Below, one piece after another: positions 25,275 to 33,322 of a stretch of 64,000 nucleotides of DNA; within the stretch, counting starts at the first letter, position 1, and each line of letters opens with the position of its first letter. Made by a program: the position numbers and the translations under genes. This stretch comes from Sporosarcina sp. BI001-red (GTDB taxonomy: Bacteria; Bacillota; Bacilli; Bacillales_A; Planococcaceae). The stretch lies in assembly GCF_003384035.1 (NCBI RefSeq), contig NZ_QQAK01000010.1:372001-436000 (forward strand). Direction: 5' to 3'. The notes beneath the pieces are model-generated. The model searched no databases, was not told the origin of the DNA, and was given only the letters and a program-made list of their open reading frames with translations.

Positions 25275-27491
25275 TTAATGAAATAAGTAAACTTTCTCGA
25301 TTTCAGAAGCTGGTAATGGCTTGCTGAAGAAATACCCTTGTGTTATATCGCAGTTATGTTTTTTGAGAAAGTCCAGTTGTTCTTGTGTTTCAACGCCTTC
25401 TGCGATCACTTCCTTTTGAAGGTTGTGCGCAAGTGTAATTGTAGCAACTACAATGATAGCATCATTTTCGTTATTCATCAGTTCACTGACGAACGACTTG
25501 TCTATCTTAATGTAATCTATGGGGAAGTTTTTAAGATAGTTCAGCGAGCTATACCCTGTTCCGAAATCATCGATACTGATGCCTATGCCAAGTTTTTTTA
25601 GCTCTTTTAGCACGTGAATCGAGTATTCGTATTCCATTGCCATATTTTCAGTGATCTCGACAACGAGATATTTAGGATTTAGAGCTGTCCGTTCCAGTAC
25701 TTCCTCTACAAATGAAATAAGATTACGAGTTAAAAATTGTTGAGTCGACAAGTTTACCGAAATCTTGACAGGCATCATCCCTGCATCTTGCCACTTCTTG
25801 TTTTGCAAACAGGCTTGGTTTATGACCCATTCGCCAATATGGGTGATCAGCCCATTTTCCTCAGCAAGTCTAATGAATCGTCCAGGAGGAAGTAACCCTA
25901 ATCGTGGGTGCTGCCATCGGATCAGGGCTTCGAACCCGATTAACTCTTCCGAAATATTGTGAATTTGCGGTTGGTAGTGCAACACGAATTCATCATTCTC
26001 AAGTGCATTCCGTAATTCAATTTCGAGGACGGATTCTGCAATCATTTCATCCGATAGATCGCTCGTATGAACGACGAATTGGTTTTTCCCGAGAGCTTTA
26101 GCCTGATACATGGCGTTATCCGCATAGACCAAAAACTTTTCCATGGACAGTGGCTTATCAGGATAAATGGCAACACCGATGCTTGCGGTTGTATATAACT
26201 CTTTGTTAGATACGAGAAAAGGATCATGGAATACTTCGAGAATTTCTTGTGCTTTTTGTATAACGTAACTTGGACTCTCAAAGTCGGTTAGAAGGAATAT
26301 GAATTCATCTCCGCCCATCCGTGCTAGCGTATCATTTGGACCAAGGCAAGTGGACAAGCGCTCGCTAACTCTATGGAGCAGTTCATCCCCGTAGGAATGA
26401 CCAAAATTGTCGTTAATAACTTTAAAGCGATCCAAATCGATAAAAAGTAGGGCCAGTTGGCGGTGTTGACCATCAGTAATGTTCTGAATGATAGTTTCCA
26501 TGGCATTTTGAATGTATCTCCTGTTTGGAAGCAGGGTTAAATCATCATGGTAGGCCAGATAGTTATACTCTTCCTGTAACAAATAACGATTCGAGATATC
26601 TCTGAACTGTCCAAATGCACCAACCATTTTATCTCCCTCGAAAATAGGCTGAGCGTCGAACAGACACACTACCTGGTTCCCCTCGTCATCTTTGAATTTG
26701 ATTTCTTCGTTGTTAAAGATTTTTCCTTCATGCAACACCTTTTTGAAATACTCCCCAGTGAGAGGGGAATCGCAAATATTCCTACCGATGACAGATTCCT
26801 TGCTGTTATTGGATATTTTTTCAGCAAAGTCATTGAACTCTGTTGTAATCCCGTTTTCATCAGTAATGACAATCCCATTTCTCGTCCTCTTCAACATGAT
26901 CTGGTTCATGATATTGAGTTTACGGTTCTGTTTCCGAAGTAGTAATTCACGCTCGATTGAATCGATCACTTGGGCAATCATTGAAAGGTAAAGGGGGTTC
27001 TGAAATTCAAGTGGCATCATAATTGAGATGCTTCCGAGTAGATTATTTTCTTCTGTGTTGTTAAAAGCGGACCCGTAGCACGCGATTCCATGGAGTGGGG
27101 AGTGATAATGTTGCGCTCCTATTATGCTAATTGGATGCATCTCCTGCAGTGAAAGACTCACCACATTTGTCCCTGTCGCTTCCAATGTGAATTGTGCGCC
27201 AAGTTTGATGCCAAATTGGTCGCTCATCGCTTTAATGGTTGCATCTCCCTCAATGGAAAGCAGATATCCATTTTCATCCGACACAACGACAAGAATGGGT
27301 GTCCCTTTTAAAGAGTTCAGCAACTTATTTGAGAAGAAACTGACGACCGATAAGATTTCGCTATACGCTTTTCTCTTTTCTTCAAACTCTAACTTGTTTA
27401 AGAAATGGTGAGGAGCTGACATTTCGTTTGAATTCATCTTAGCCTTCTCGCACATTTTATTAGCCGCTGTAATGTAATGGGGGTCTGTCAT
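25275..27491 (-). CDS. GAF-PAS-GGDEF-EAL cyclic di-GMP signalling protein
   Basis: The 738-residue protein has an N-terminal GAF-like domain (about residues 45-180) resembling the sensor of AcoR-type activators (LEATGTNVVSLSLQE, GAQHYHSPLHGIACYGSAF). A PAS domain follows at about 195-310, then GGDEF at about 320-480 with intact RMGGDEFIFLL, and EAL at about 490-735 with intact GFEALIRWQHP. Both catalytic motifs look competent, so it could make and degrade c-di-GMP under control of a small ligand. No transmembrane segment is seen, so it is cytosolic. ATG 27491 follows AGGAGGAG. It lies 23 bases upstream of the ThDP enzyme gene on the same strand and may be co-transcribed. Confidence 0.88.
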   Translation of the reverse strand: MTDPHYITAANKMCEKAKMNSNEMSAPHHFLNKLEFEEKRKAYSEILSVVSFFSNKLLNSLKGTPILVVVSDENGYLLSIEGDATIKAMSDQFGIKLGAQFTLEATGTNVVSLSLQEMHPISIIGAQHYHSPLHGIACYGSAFNNTEENNLLGSISIMMPLEFQNPLYLSMIAQVIDSIERELLLRKQNRKLNIMNQIMLKRTRNGIVITDENGITTEFNDFAEKISNNSKESVIGRNICDSPLTGEYFKKVLHEGKIFNNEEIKFKDDEGNQVVCLFDAQPIFEGDKMVGAFGQFRDISNRYLLQEEYNYLAYHDDLTLLPNRRYIQNAMETIIQNITDGQHRQLALLFIDLDRFKVINDNFGHSYGDELLHRVSERLSTCLGPNDTLARMGGDEFIFLLTDFESPSYVIQKAQEILEVFHDPFLVSNKELYTTASIGVAIYPDKPLSMEKFLVYADNAMYQAKALGKNQFVVHTSDLSDEMIAESVLEIELRNALENDEFVLHYQPQIHNISEELIGFEALIRWQHPRLGLLPPGRFIRLAEENGLITHIGEWVINQACLQNKKWQDAGMMPVKISVNLSTQQFLTRNLISFVEEVLERTALNPKYLVVEITENMAMEYEYSIHVLKELKKLGIGISIDDFGTGYSSLNYLKNFPIDYIKIDKSFVSELMNNENDAIIVVATITLAHNLQKEVIAEGVETQEQLDFLKKHNCDITQGYFFSKPLPASEIEKVYLFH

Positions 27492-27989
27492 TCTCTGAAT
27501 CTCCTCCTAACCTTCATAGGTATAGATTGTATGTTTTTGGGGATTAAATACATAGGTTATAGTTCGGATGTATCATTCAGGGTAATCCGTTATCAAATAT
27601 TTTAACATAAAGATGAAACCTAGCATAGGTGTTCTGTACCGTATCTGAACGTATATGAAGGAAATAGAAGAATTGGGTATTCATTCATCATGAATGGTAA
27701 GTAGACAGATTCATTTAACTATATATATATGGACTAATAGAACTAATTGTATTTGATTATGTTAAAGGATTTGTGGATTTCTAAAAGGTTCGATTTTATT
27801 TTAAAGAATAGATGTAAAGAAGTAACTTCTCTCAAAAACAAAGACTCTGATTGAAACACCTGTCTCCAGTCAAAAACTGAGTGTGTTATATGGAATCATA
27901 ATTAGCAGACTTAGTCTTGAAGTACATTGTTTTGTGATATAGTCTACCTAATATTAAAATCTAAAGTTGATGAAAGAGGAGTGTAATCG
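27492..27989. other. AT-rich intergenic region with divergent promoters
   Basis: About 500 bases lie between the divergent GGDEF-EAL and second M20 genes. A TATAGT box near 27940, preceded by TTGAAG with a short 15-base spacer, may serve the M20 gene. A similar GATATAGTC precedes the first M20 gene. No convincing ORF, repeat or RNA was seen. Confidence 0.4.
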
Positions 27990-29288
27990 ATGACTACATC
28001 CGAAACCTTATTTACCAAACTAACTACCGGATATGACCAATCCTTATCACGTGGAGGCATTGATGGCAGGAGAATTGCAGAACGATTGAGCGAATTATCG
28101 ATGATTGGCGCATCGGCGGAAGGTGGAGTGACCCGACCTGGGTATTCATGTGAAGAAAAGCAGGCAAAACAGGTTGTGAAGTCTTGGATGGAGCAATCCG
28201 GTTTAAAAGTGACGGAAGATGGAGCCGGAAATGTTATTGGACGATTAGAAGGAACCGGAATCAGAAAGACGATTGTGTCAGGTTCTCATGTGGATAGTGT
28301 ACCCAATGGCGGTAACTTTGACGGACCTCTTGGCGTGATTTCAGCGTTGGAAGTAGTGGAAGCGTGGAAAGAAACAGGCTACCTGCCTCGAAAGTCATAT
28401 GAAGTCGTTATTTTTTCAGACGAAGAAGGAACAAGATTCGGAGCGGGTCTAACTGGTAGTCATGCAATGGTTGGACAGTTAACTGAAGATGCGACGAGCT
28501 TGAAGGTAGACAAAGACGGTAAGTCATTTGAAACTGTAATTGAAGAATACGGTAGTTCACTTCCCGCTGTTTGGCGTGCCAAGCGAGAAATGAACGACAT
28601 CGAATTATTTGTGGAATTACATATAGAGCAAGGCAAGATTTTGGAGAAAAGTGACGTATCCGTCGGGGCTGTTAAAGGAATTGCTGGACCGGTGTGGATG
28701 AATGTGACATTCCAAGGAGAAGCAGGACACGCAGGTAATACGCCAATGGATGATCGAAGGGATTCAATGGTTGCTGCGAGTCACTTCATCCATATGGTTT
28801 CCACTTTACCCCGTCAATTCAGTGAAACAGCTGTAGCAACGATTGGAAAGTTAAATGTCTTTCCAAATGGGGTGAATGTAATTCCTCAGAAAGTCGAGCT
28901 GACTGTAGATATACGAGATATCCACGAAGACAAACGCGATTGCTTAGTGGAAGCGATCATAGAGGCGGCTGAACAGTCAGGGGTAGCCCATCATGTCGAT
29001 GTCACTTGTCAAAAGACATTAGCCGTACAACCATTGTTGGTTGATGAAGAACTACTCTCTAACATGAAAGAATCCATCAGTGAATTTGGAATGGAACCGA
29101 TGGAACTCATGAGCGGTGCAGGTCATGATGCCATGGTGATGGGAAGGGAAGTTCCGGCTGCTATGTTATTTGTCAAAAGTAAAAAGGGAATCAGCCATAA
29201 TCCCGAAGAATGGACGGACTTGAGTGATTGTGTCATCGGTGTTCATGTAATGAAAGATTTCATTGAAAAGCAAATGGAACGGTCTTAA
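27990..29288 (+). CDS. M20-family Zn amidohydrolase (N-carbamoyl amino acid hydrolase type), copy 2
   Basis: The 432-residue paralogue of the 21824-23125 protein aligns without large gaps and keeps identical metal-site blocks (GSHVDSVPNGG, FSDEEGTRFGAG, ELHIEQG, GISHNPEEW). Differences cluster in surface helices and around residues 155-185, suggesting related but not identical substrates, or recent duplication. ATG 27990 follows GAGGAG. It is transcribed alone, divergent from the GGDEF-EAL gene. Two copies within 5 kb, flanking a ThDP enzyme operon, suggest the region is specialised for one class of carbamoyl or ureido compound. Confidence 0.88.
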   Translation: MTTSETLFTKLTTGYDQSLSRGGIDGRRIAERLSELSMIGASAEGGVTRPGYSCEEKQAKQVVKSWMEQSGLKVTEDGAGNVIGRLEGTGIRKTIVSGSHVDSVPNGGNFDGPLGVISALEVVEAWKETGYLPRKSYEVVIFSDEEGTRFGAGLTGSHAMVGQLTEDATSLKVDKDGKSFETVIEEYGSSLPAVWRAKREMNDIELFVELHIEQGKILEKSDVSVGAVKGIAGPVWMNVTFQGEAGHAGNTPMDDRRDSMVAASHFIHMVSTLPRQFSETAVATIGKLNVFPNGVNVIPQKVELTVDIRDIHEDKRDCLVEAIIEAAEQSGVAHHVDVTCQKTLAVQPLLVDEELLSNMKESISEFGMEPMELMSGAGHDAMVMGREVPAAMLFVKSKKGISHNPEEWTDLSDCVIGVHVMKDFIEKQMERS

Positions 29289-29581
29289 ATGTATGTGAAA
29301 AACATAGGAGCGAGAAGTAGTTAGGTTAGAAAATATCGCTATGTTCGGTACCGGATGTTTGTATTTCACACTACCCTTCTTCTAGCATCTTAATTTGGAG
29401 AATGAGCGGCTCAATTAGCAATCGGTAATTACAGCTGTAGTTTGTCTCGCAGTCGTTCTCCTTATCCCGGCAATCTATGGTTTCTATGTGTATTCGAAAA
29501 TGAATTTGTAATCCAGACTTCCGCACAAATTGCCCAACTATGAATACACTGTCATAGAGAACGCGAACTGGAGGAGATGGA

Positions 29582-29839
29582 TTGACGAATCAGAATTGGG
29601 TGGAACCGAATCCATATTGGGCAAATCATTGGCAAAATCCTCAATATCGTTTGATTTCTATGGAAGAGGCCATGATGGTGGCTTTGCAACAAGTGCCAGG
29701 CCAAGTTGTGAAAGCAGAATTGGAATACGATCATGGAGCGGTCATCTATGAAATCGAAATCCGCACACGTGATGGACAGAAGTATCAAGTAAAAGTGGAT
29801 GCGAATTCAGGTAAAGTGTTAAAAGTGAAGCTCGATTAA
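29582..29839 (+). CDS. Small PepSY-domain protein
   Basis: The 85-residue protein has a single PepSY-like module: SMEEAMMVALQQVPGQVVKAELE, then YEIEIRTRDGQKYQVKVDANSGKVLKVKLD. PepSY modules bind peptides or inhibit proteases and usually follow a signal peptide, but none is visible here, so this copy looks cytosolic. TTG 29582 follows GGAGGAG by 5 bases. It is transcribed alone and ends at a strong terminator. A separate membrane PepSY protein is encoded at 31618-32988. Confidence 0.75.
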   Translation: MTNQNWVEPNPYWANHWQNPQYRLISMEEAMMVALQQVPGQVVKAELEYDHGAVIYEIEIRTRDGQKYQVKVDANSGKVLKVKLD

Positions 29840-29853
29840 TAAAAAGCGTGGAA

Positions 29854-29896
29854 ATAGCTGGCTACAGGTTTTTTAACTTGTAGCCAGCTATTTTTA
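29854..29896 (+). terminator. Intrinsic terminator of the PepSY gene
   Basis: A perfect 13-bp stem (ATAGCTGGCTACA with TGTAGCCAGCTAT) around a 12-base loop is followed by TTTTT. Confidence 0.9.
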
Positions 29897-30075
29897 GGTT
29901 CTAGTTTTCCTATCAGCGAAATTCAGAGTATTGAAGTATGTAACACAAATTAACGCATTAAACCGTTTATTTTAAATTAATCGTATAAAGTTCAAAAGTA
30001 ATGTTGTAATGAGATATAACGCGTTGAGAAGTATTGGGAAATACTGAATAGCGGGAGATCAGTTGCTCGACAGCT

Positions 30076-30366
30076 GAAAGATTAGTAGATGCATTGCGCG
30101 GTGAAAACGTAGAAAGCGGACATACCGGACACATTGCAGTGGTCGATTCAAATGGGAAATTGGTCTACAGTTGCGGAAATCCGTATCGCCACACATTTGC
30201 ACGATCCTCCATGAAACCACTTCAAATTATTCCAATTATTGAAGCGATTGTGAGTGAAAAGCACAAGTTTGCGATTGGTGTTCAATGGCATCCAGAAAAC
30301 ACCGCCTGTGCCGGAGATGTTCCATCGAAAAAGCTGTTCGATGCGTTTATAAAAGCGTGCAATTAG
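30076..30366 (+). pseudogene. Chimeric remnant: asparaginase II-like start fused to a class I glutamine amidotransferase end
   Basis: The open frame encodes about 96 residues. The first half (ESGHTGHIAVVDSNGKLVYS...RHTFARSSMKPLQIIPIIEA) is the N-terminus of an L-asparaginase II-type enzyme. The second half (KFAIGVQWHPENTACAGDVPSKKLFDAFI) is the C-terminus of a gamma-glutamyl-GABA hydrolase/PuuD-type amidotransferase, keeping the His-x-Glu pair. The simplest reading is a deletion joining two formerly neighbouring genes. No ribosome site or good start is visible (TTG 30094 is the first option), so it is probably not translated. Confidence 0.7.
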
Positions 30367-30388
30367 ATAAGAATTAATTAGGAATGAG

Positions 30389-30433
30389 GACAGCGACCGG
30401 AGAGAGTACGTACTCACGGGTGGCTGTCTTTTA
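30389..30433 (+). terminator. Probable terminator after the chimeric remnant
   Basis: GACAGC pairs with GCTGTC around an interior that can also pair (GAGAGTACGTACTC), followed by TTTTAT. Confidence 0.6.
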
Positions 30434-30529
30434 TATTGTTATCGTAGTAGGATTTAATTAGGGACTCGAAGGGTATACCTAATTGTAGCTTTTAAATACA
30501 CCAACACTTGCATAAAGGAGATTTTTATA

Positions 30530-31543
30530 ATGAAATCATTAAAAAATAGACAAATCCGATTAGCAAATCGACCTGAGGGCAAACCCAAGGCGAGTGATTT
30601 TGAATTAGTGGAAGCAGACGTTCCAGAACTGAAAGATGGGGAAATTCTTATCCAAACGCTCTACTTATCCGTTGACCCAGGAATGCGGAATATGATGAAA
30701 GACCAAAAATCGTATACGGCTCCATTCGGGTTACATGAAGTATTGACGGGGAGATCAGTGGGAAAAGTTATTGAGTCCAAAAACAAGAACTTTGCTAAAG
30801 GGGATGCAGTTTTCGAACGCCTCGGCTGGCAGGATTATTCCATATCGAATGGTCAAGCCACGAAGAAAATCGATTTGGAAATTGCGCCAGCTTCTGCATA
30901 CCTTGGCGTTCTTGGTGTACCAGGATTAGTCGCTTACTTCGGATATTCAGAAATTGCATTACCGAAAAAAGGAGAGACAGTCGTAGTTTCCGGTGCATCA
31001 GGAGCAGTAGGGATGAATGCAGGGCAAATCGCAAAGATCCATGGCTGCCGTGTTGTTGGAATTGCAGGATCTGATGAAAAAAACCGTTATCTTACAGAAG
31101 AACTCGGTTTCGATGAGGCGATTAATTACAAAACGACGAAAGACATGAAAGCAGCTCTAGAAAAAGCTTGTCCCGACGGTATTGACATTTATTTTGATAA
31201 TGTCGGAGGCGAGATTACGGATGCTGCATTGCAGTTGATTAACTACCATGCGCGTGTTGTCATTAGTGGACAAACATCTCAGTACAATGAAGAGAAACCA
31301 GATGAAGGGCCACGTTTCTTAAACCAATTGGTGACTAAAAGTGCCATGATCAAAGGTTTCGTCGTCTATGATTATGAAGATAAAAACGATGAAGCGATAG
31401 AGCAAATGGCGAAGTGGATCCGCGACGGGCAGTTGAAATACAAAGAAAATGTCGTCGATGGATTAGAAAATGCCCCACAAGCGTTCATTGACTTATTCGA
31501 AAGTAAAAGTTTCGGGAAACAAGTTGTTAAAGTATCTGAGTGA
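30530..31543 (+). CDS. MDR-family NADP-dependent oxidoreductase (YfmJ-like alkenal/enone reductase)
   Basis: This 337-residue medium-chain reductase of the leukotriene B4 dehydrogenase/curcumin reductase branch has the cofactor motif VVSGASGAVGMNAGQIAKIHG and the FDNVGGEITDAALQLI segment. VYDYEDKNDEAIEQMAKW near the C-terminus is family-like. There are no structural zinc cysteines, as expected. Members reduce the C=C bond of enals or enones with NADPH, often in aldehyde detoxification. It resembles B. subtilis YfmJ from memory. AAGGAG precedes ATG 30530 by about 7 bases. It is a single-gene unit. Confidence 0.85.
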   Translation: MKSLKNRQIRLANRPEGKPKASDFELVEADVPELKDGEILIQTLYLSVDPGMRNMMKDQKSYTAPFGLHEVLTGRSVGKVIESKNKNFAKGDAVFERLGWQDYSISNGQATKKIDLEIAPASAYLGVLGVPGLVAYFGYSEIALPKKGETVVVSGASGAVGMNAGQIAKIHGCRVVGIAGSDEKNRYLTEELGFDEAINYKTTKDMKAALEKACPDGIDIYFDNVGGEITDAALQLINYHARVVISGQTSQYNEEKPDEGPRFLNQLVTKSAMIKGFVVYDYEDKNDEAIEQMAKWIRDGQLKYKENVVDGLENAPQAFIDLFESKSFGKQVVKVSE

Positions 31544-31554
31544 TGAATATGCAA

Positions 31555-31598
31555 AAAGAGGAAGCCGACTCCGTGTGGAGAGGCTTCCTCTTTTTTAG
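31555..31598. terminator. Bidirectional terminator
   Basis: AAGAGGAAGCC pairs with GGCTTCCTCTT around a 14-base loop, with A-run and T-run on opposite sides. It serves the MDR gene and the converging PepSY-TM gene. Confidence 0.9.
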
Positions 31599-31617
31599 TA
31601 AACAAACTTTCTAGTGA

Positions 31618-32988
31618 TTAGTTCTCAGTCGAAGGATTTTTTCCTTTATTGACTAAGTACAAGATTCCTTCTACTGCAAGTACAATTAGCAACGAGATTC
31701 CAAACAGTGGCATAATGATTCCTAAAACTATCATTAGCACAATAAAGCCGATGGAAATGCCACTCGTTGTTTTTGGTGGAGCCGAGAGATTTCCATTCCG
31801 TTTTCTTGATAGCCACATCTTGAAACCATAGAAAATCAAGGACAAGAATGCTAGACAGACGACAAGGTTAATGATTTTATTCGGCCAGCCGAACAAATGA
31901 CCTTCATGCAATGGGATTCCCCACGTGAACCATTTTGCCAAAATCCCATAATCGCTGTAACCGACCTTTGAAATCGGATCGCCGCTGTATTGATCAAAAT
32001 AAGAAGTCATTTCTTCTGTAGGGCTTACATCTAATCCAGTGACACCTGTATTACTTCCTTTTGACACAGTAAATACTCCATCTTCAGAAAAAGGATATAC
32101 GATTGAATACGGCTTAGAAATTCCAGAGTCCTTCGCTTTAAGCATCAGTTTTTCAACTGGAATTCCAGTATTGCCCATATCCATTCCCGGCATATTCCCG
32201 TGCCCGGCATGATTTGCATGAGGATCCGGCTTATCTGACTCCGGCGCTTTCTCTTTGCGTGTCGCCCATGGAATTTCACTCATATCTGAAGTCGGTGGTT
32301 GTTGCTGTAGCAACGGCGTCCCGATAGAAGGGTGTTCTTGTGATGCTGTGTAGATGAAGTTCCCCATAAACGCAGACCAAGGAAGACCAGTAAAAATGAG
32401 GATAATCATAGGAATCGTAATAATTGTCCCGATGAGTGCGTGAATCCTTTTAAATTTTAAGCGGGGTGTCTCTTTTTTAGATTTCTTTAGCGCACGACTC
32501 TTGAAAGTCATATATAGTCCGGAAAATAGTAAGAAGATTGCCCAACATGCTGCTAATTCCACTAAGTAATTTACGACGGTTCCACCTACAAAGAGTGAAC
32601 TATGAATGTTTCTCATAATATTCGCGTACGTATACTTCGAATTTTGAGAACCTACAATTTCATTATGTTCATCTAAAAATACATATTTCTCTTCGCCAGA
32701 ATCTGATTCCATAGTAAGCCTAGTATTATAAGGTTCATCCATGATCATAATCTTAGCTACATCGAAACCAGTGTACGTATCCTTCACATGGGAAATCCCC
32801 TCGTCAATTGTCAGTTGTTGAGTTTCTTCACTATTGCCAAAGAAGAGATCTTTGTAAGCGACGTTTTCTACATTGTTATAAAACAAGTATCCAATTCCAC
32901 TAAGTGTCAGCGTAATCAGAAGAGGTGCCATGAACAATGCACCAAAAAAGTGCCATCGCCAAAATCGATTATACGTGCCTTTTTTCAT
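31618..32988 (-). CDS. PepSY-TM family membrane protein
   Basis: This 456-residue protein begins MKKGTYNRFWRWHFFGALFMAPLLITLTLSG, the first of about four transmembrane helices of the PepSY-TM family. Extracellular loops carry PepSY modules and a His/Met/Gly-rich stretch (NHAGHGNMPGMDMGN) that could bind a metal such as copper. HEGHLFGWPNK near the third helix is a family motif. Related proteins are linked to iron or copper uptake and ferric reductase activity. AGAGGAGG precedes ATG 32988. It is monocistronic and its exact role is unknown. Confidence 0.82.
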   Translation of the reverse strand: MKKGTYNRFWRWHFFGALFMAPLLITLTLSGIGYLFYNNVENVAYKDLFFGNSEETQQLTIDEGISHVKDTYTGFDVAKIMIMDEPYNTRLTMESDSGEEKYVFLDEHNEIVGSQNSKYTYANIMRNIHSSLFVGGTVVNYLVELAACWAIFLLFSGLYMTFKSRALKKSKKETPRLKFKRIHALIGTIITIPMIILIFTGLPWSAFMGNFIYTASQEHPSIGTPLLQQQPPTSDMSEIPWATRKEKAPESDKPDPHANHAGHGNMPGMDMGNTGIPVEKLMLKAKDSGISKPYSIVYPFSEDGVFTVSKGSNTGVTGLDVSPTEEMTSYFDQYSGDPISKVGYSDYGILAKWFTWGIPLHEGHLFGWPNKIINLVVCLAFLSLIFYGFKMWLSRKRNGNLSAPPKTTSGISIGFIVLMIVLGIIMPLFGISLLIVLAVEGILYLVNKGKNPSTEN

Positions 32989-33322
32989 CTTGTTTCCTCC
33001 TCTTTCAGTTGGTCGTCATTTTAATAGCTAACGCAATCAATCTCACTTTGGATCAATATTTTTTCATAATAATGAGATGATCACAAAAGACAAAGAAAAA
33101 GTGGTTGCTTGCTTCCAGAATATCCGCCTAGAATTTTATAACATTCAATTGTGAACTATGAATGAACAGAAAAAACATTTTGTGATTCTTAACAGCTCAT
33201 TAGAAAAAAACTATGTATTCTACTTTATAATCCTTTTGGGAGTACCCATGTATGGAATTTGCTCTATCCACTGATAAATGTAAGCGCTATACTAAAACAA
33301 AATGGTTGTGGAAGTGATGTCC
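32989..33322. other. Divergent promoter region of PepSY-TM and CitA-type kinase genes
   Basis: TATAAT at 33226-33231 is a plausible -10 for the kinase operon, with only a weak -35. TGTAAGCGCTATAC (33279-33292) resembles a cre but misses the last two consensus bases. No small gene is seen. Confidence 0.35.

Noticed and set aside
29420..29509. Hydrophobic tail-like frame ending FYVYSKMNL
   Set aside because: About 28 codons after a TAG with no start codon in frame. It may be the end of a lost membrane protein gene, but evidence is too thin to list.
33279..33292. Cre-like TGTAAGCGCTATAC upstream of the sensor kinase
   Set aside because: It misses the final CA of the consensus, so it is noted only in the intergenic entry.
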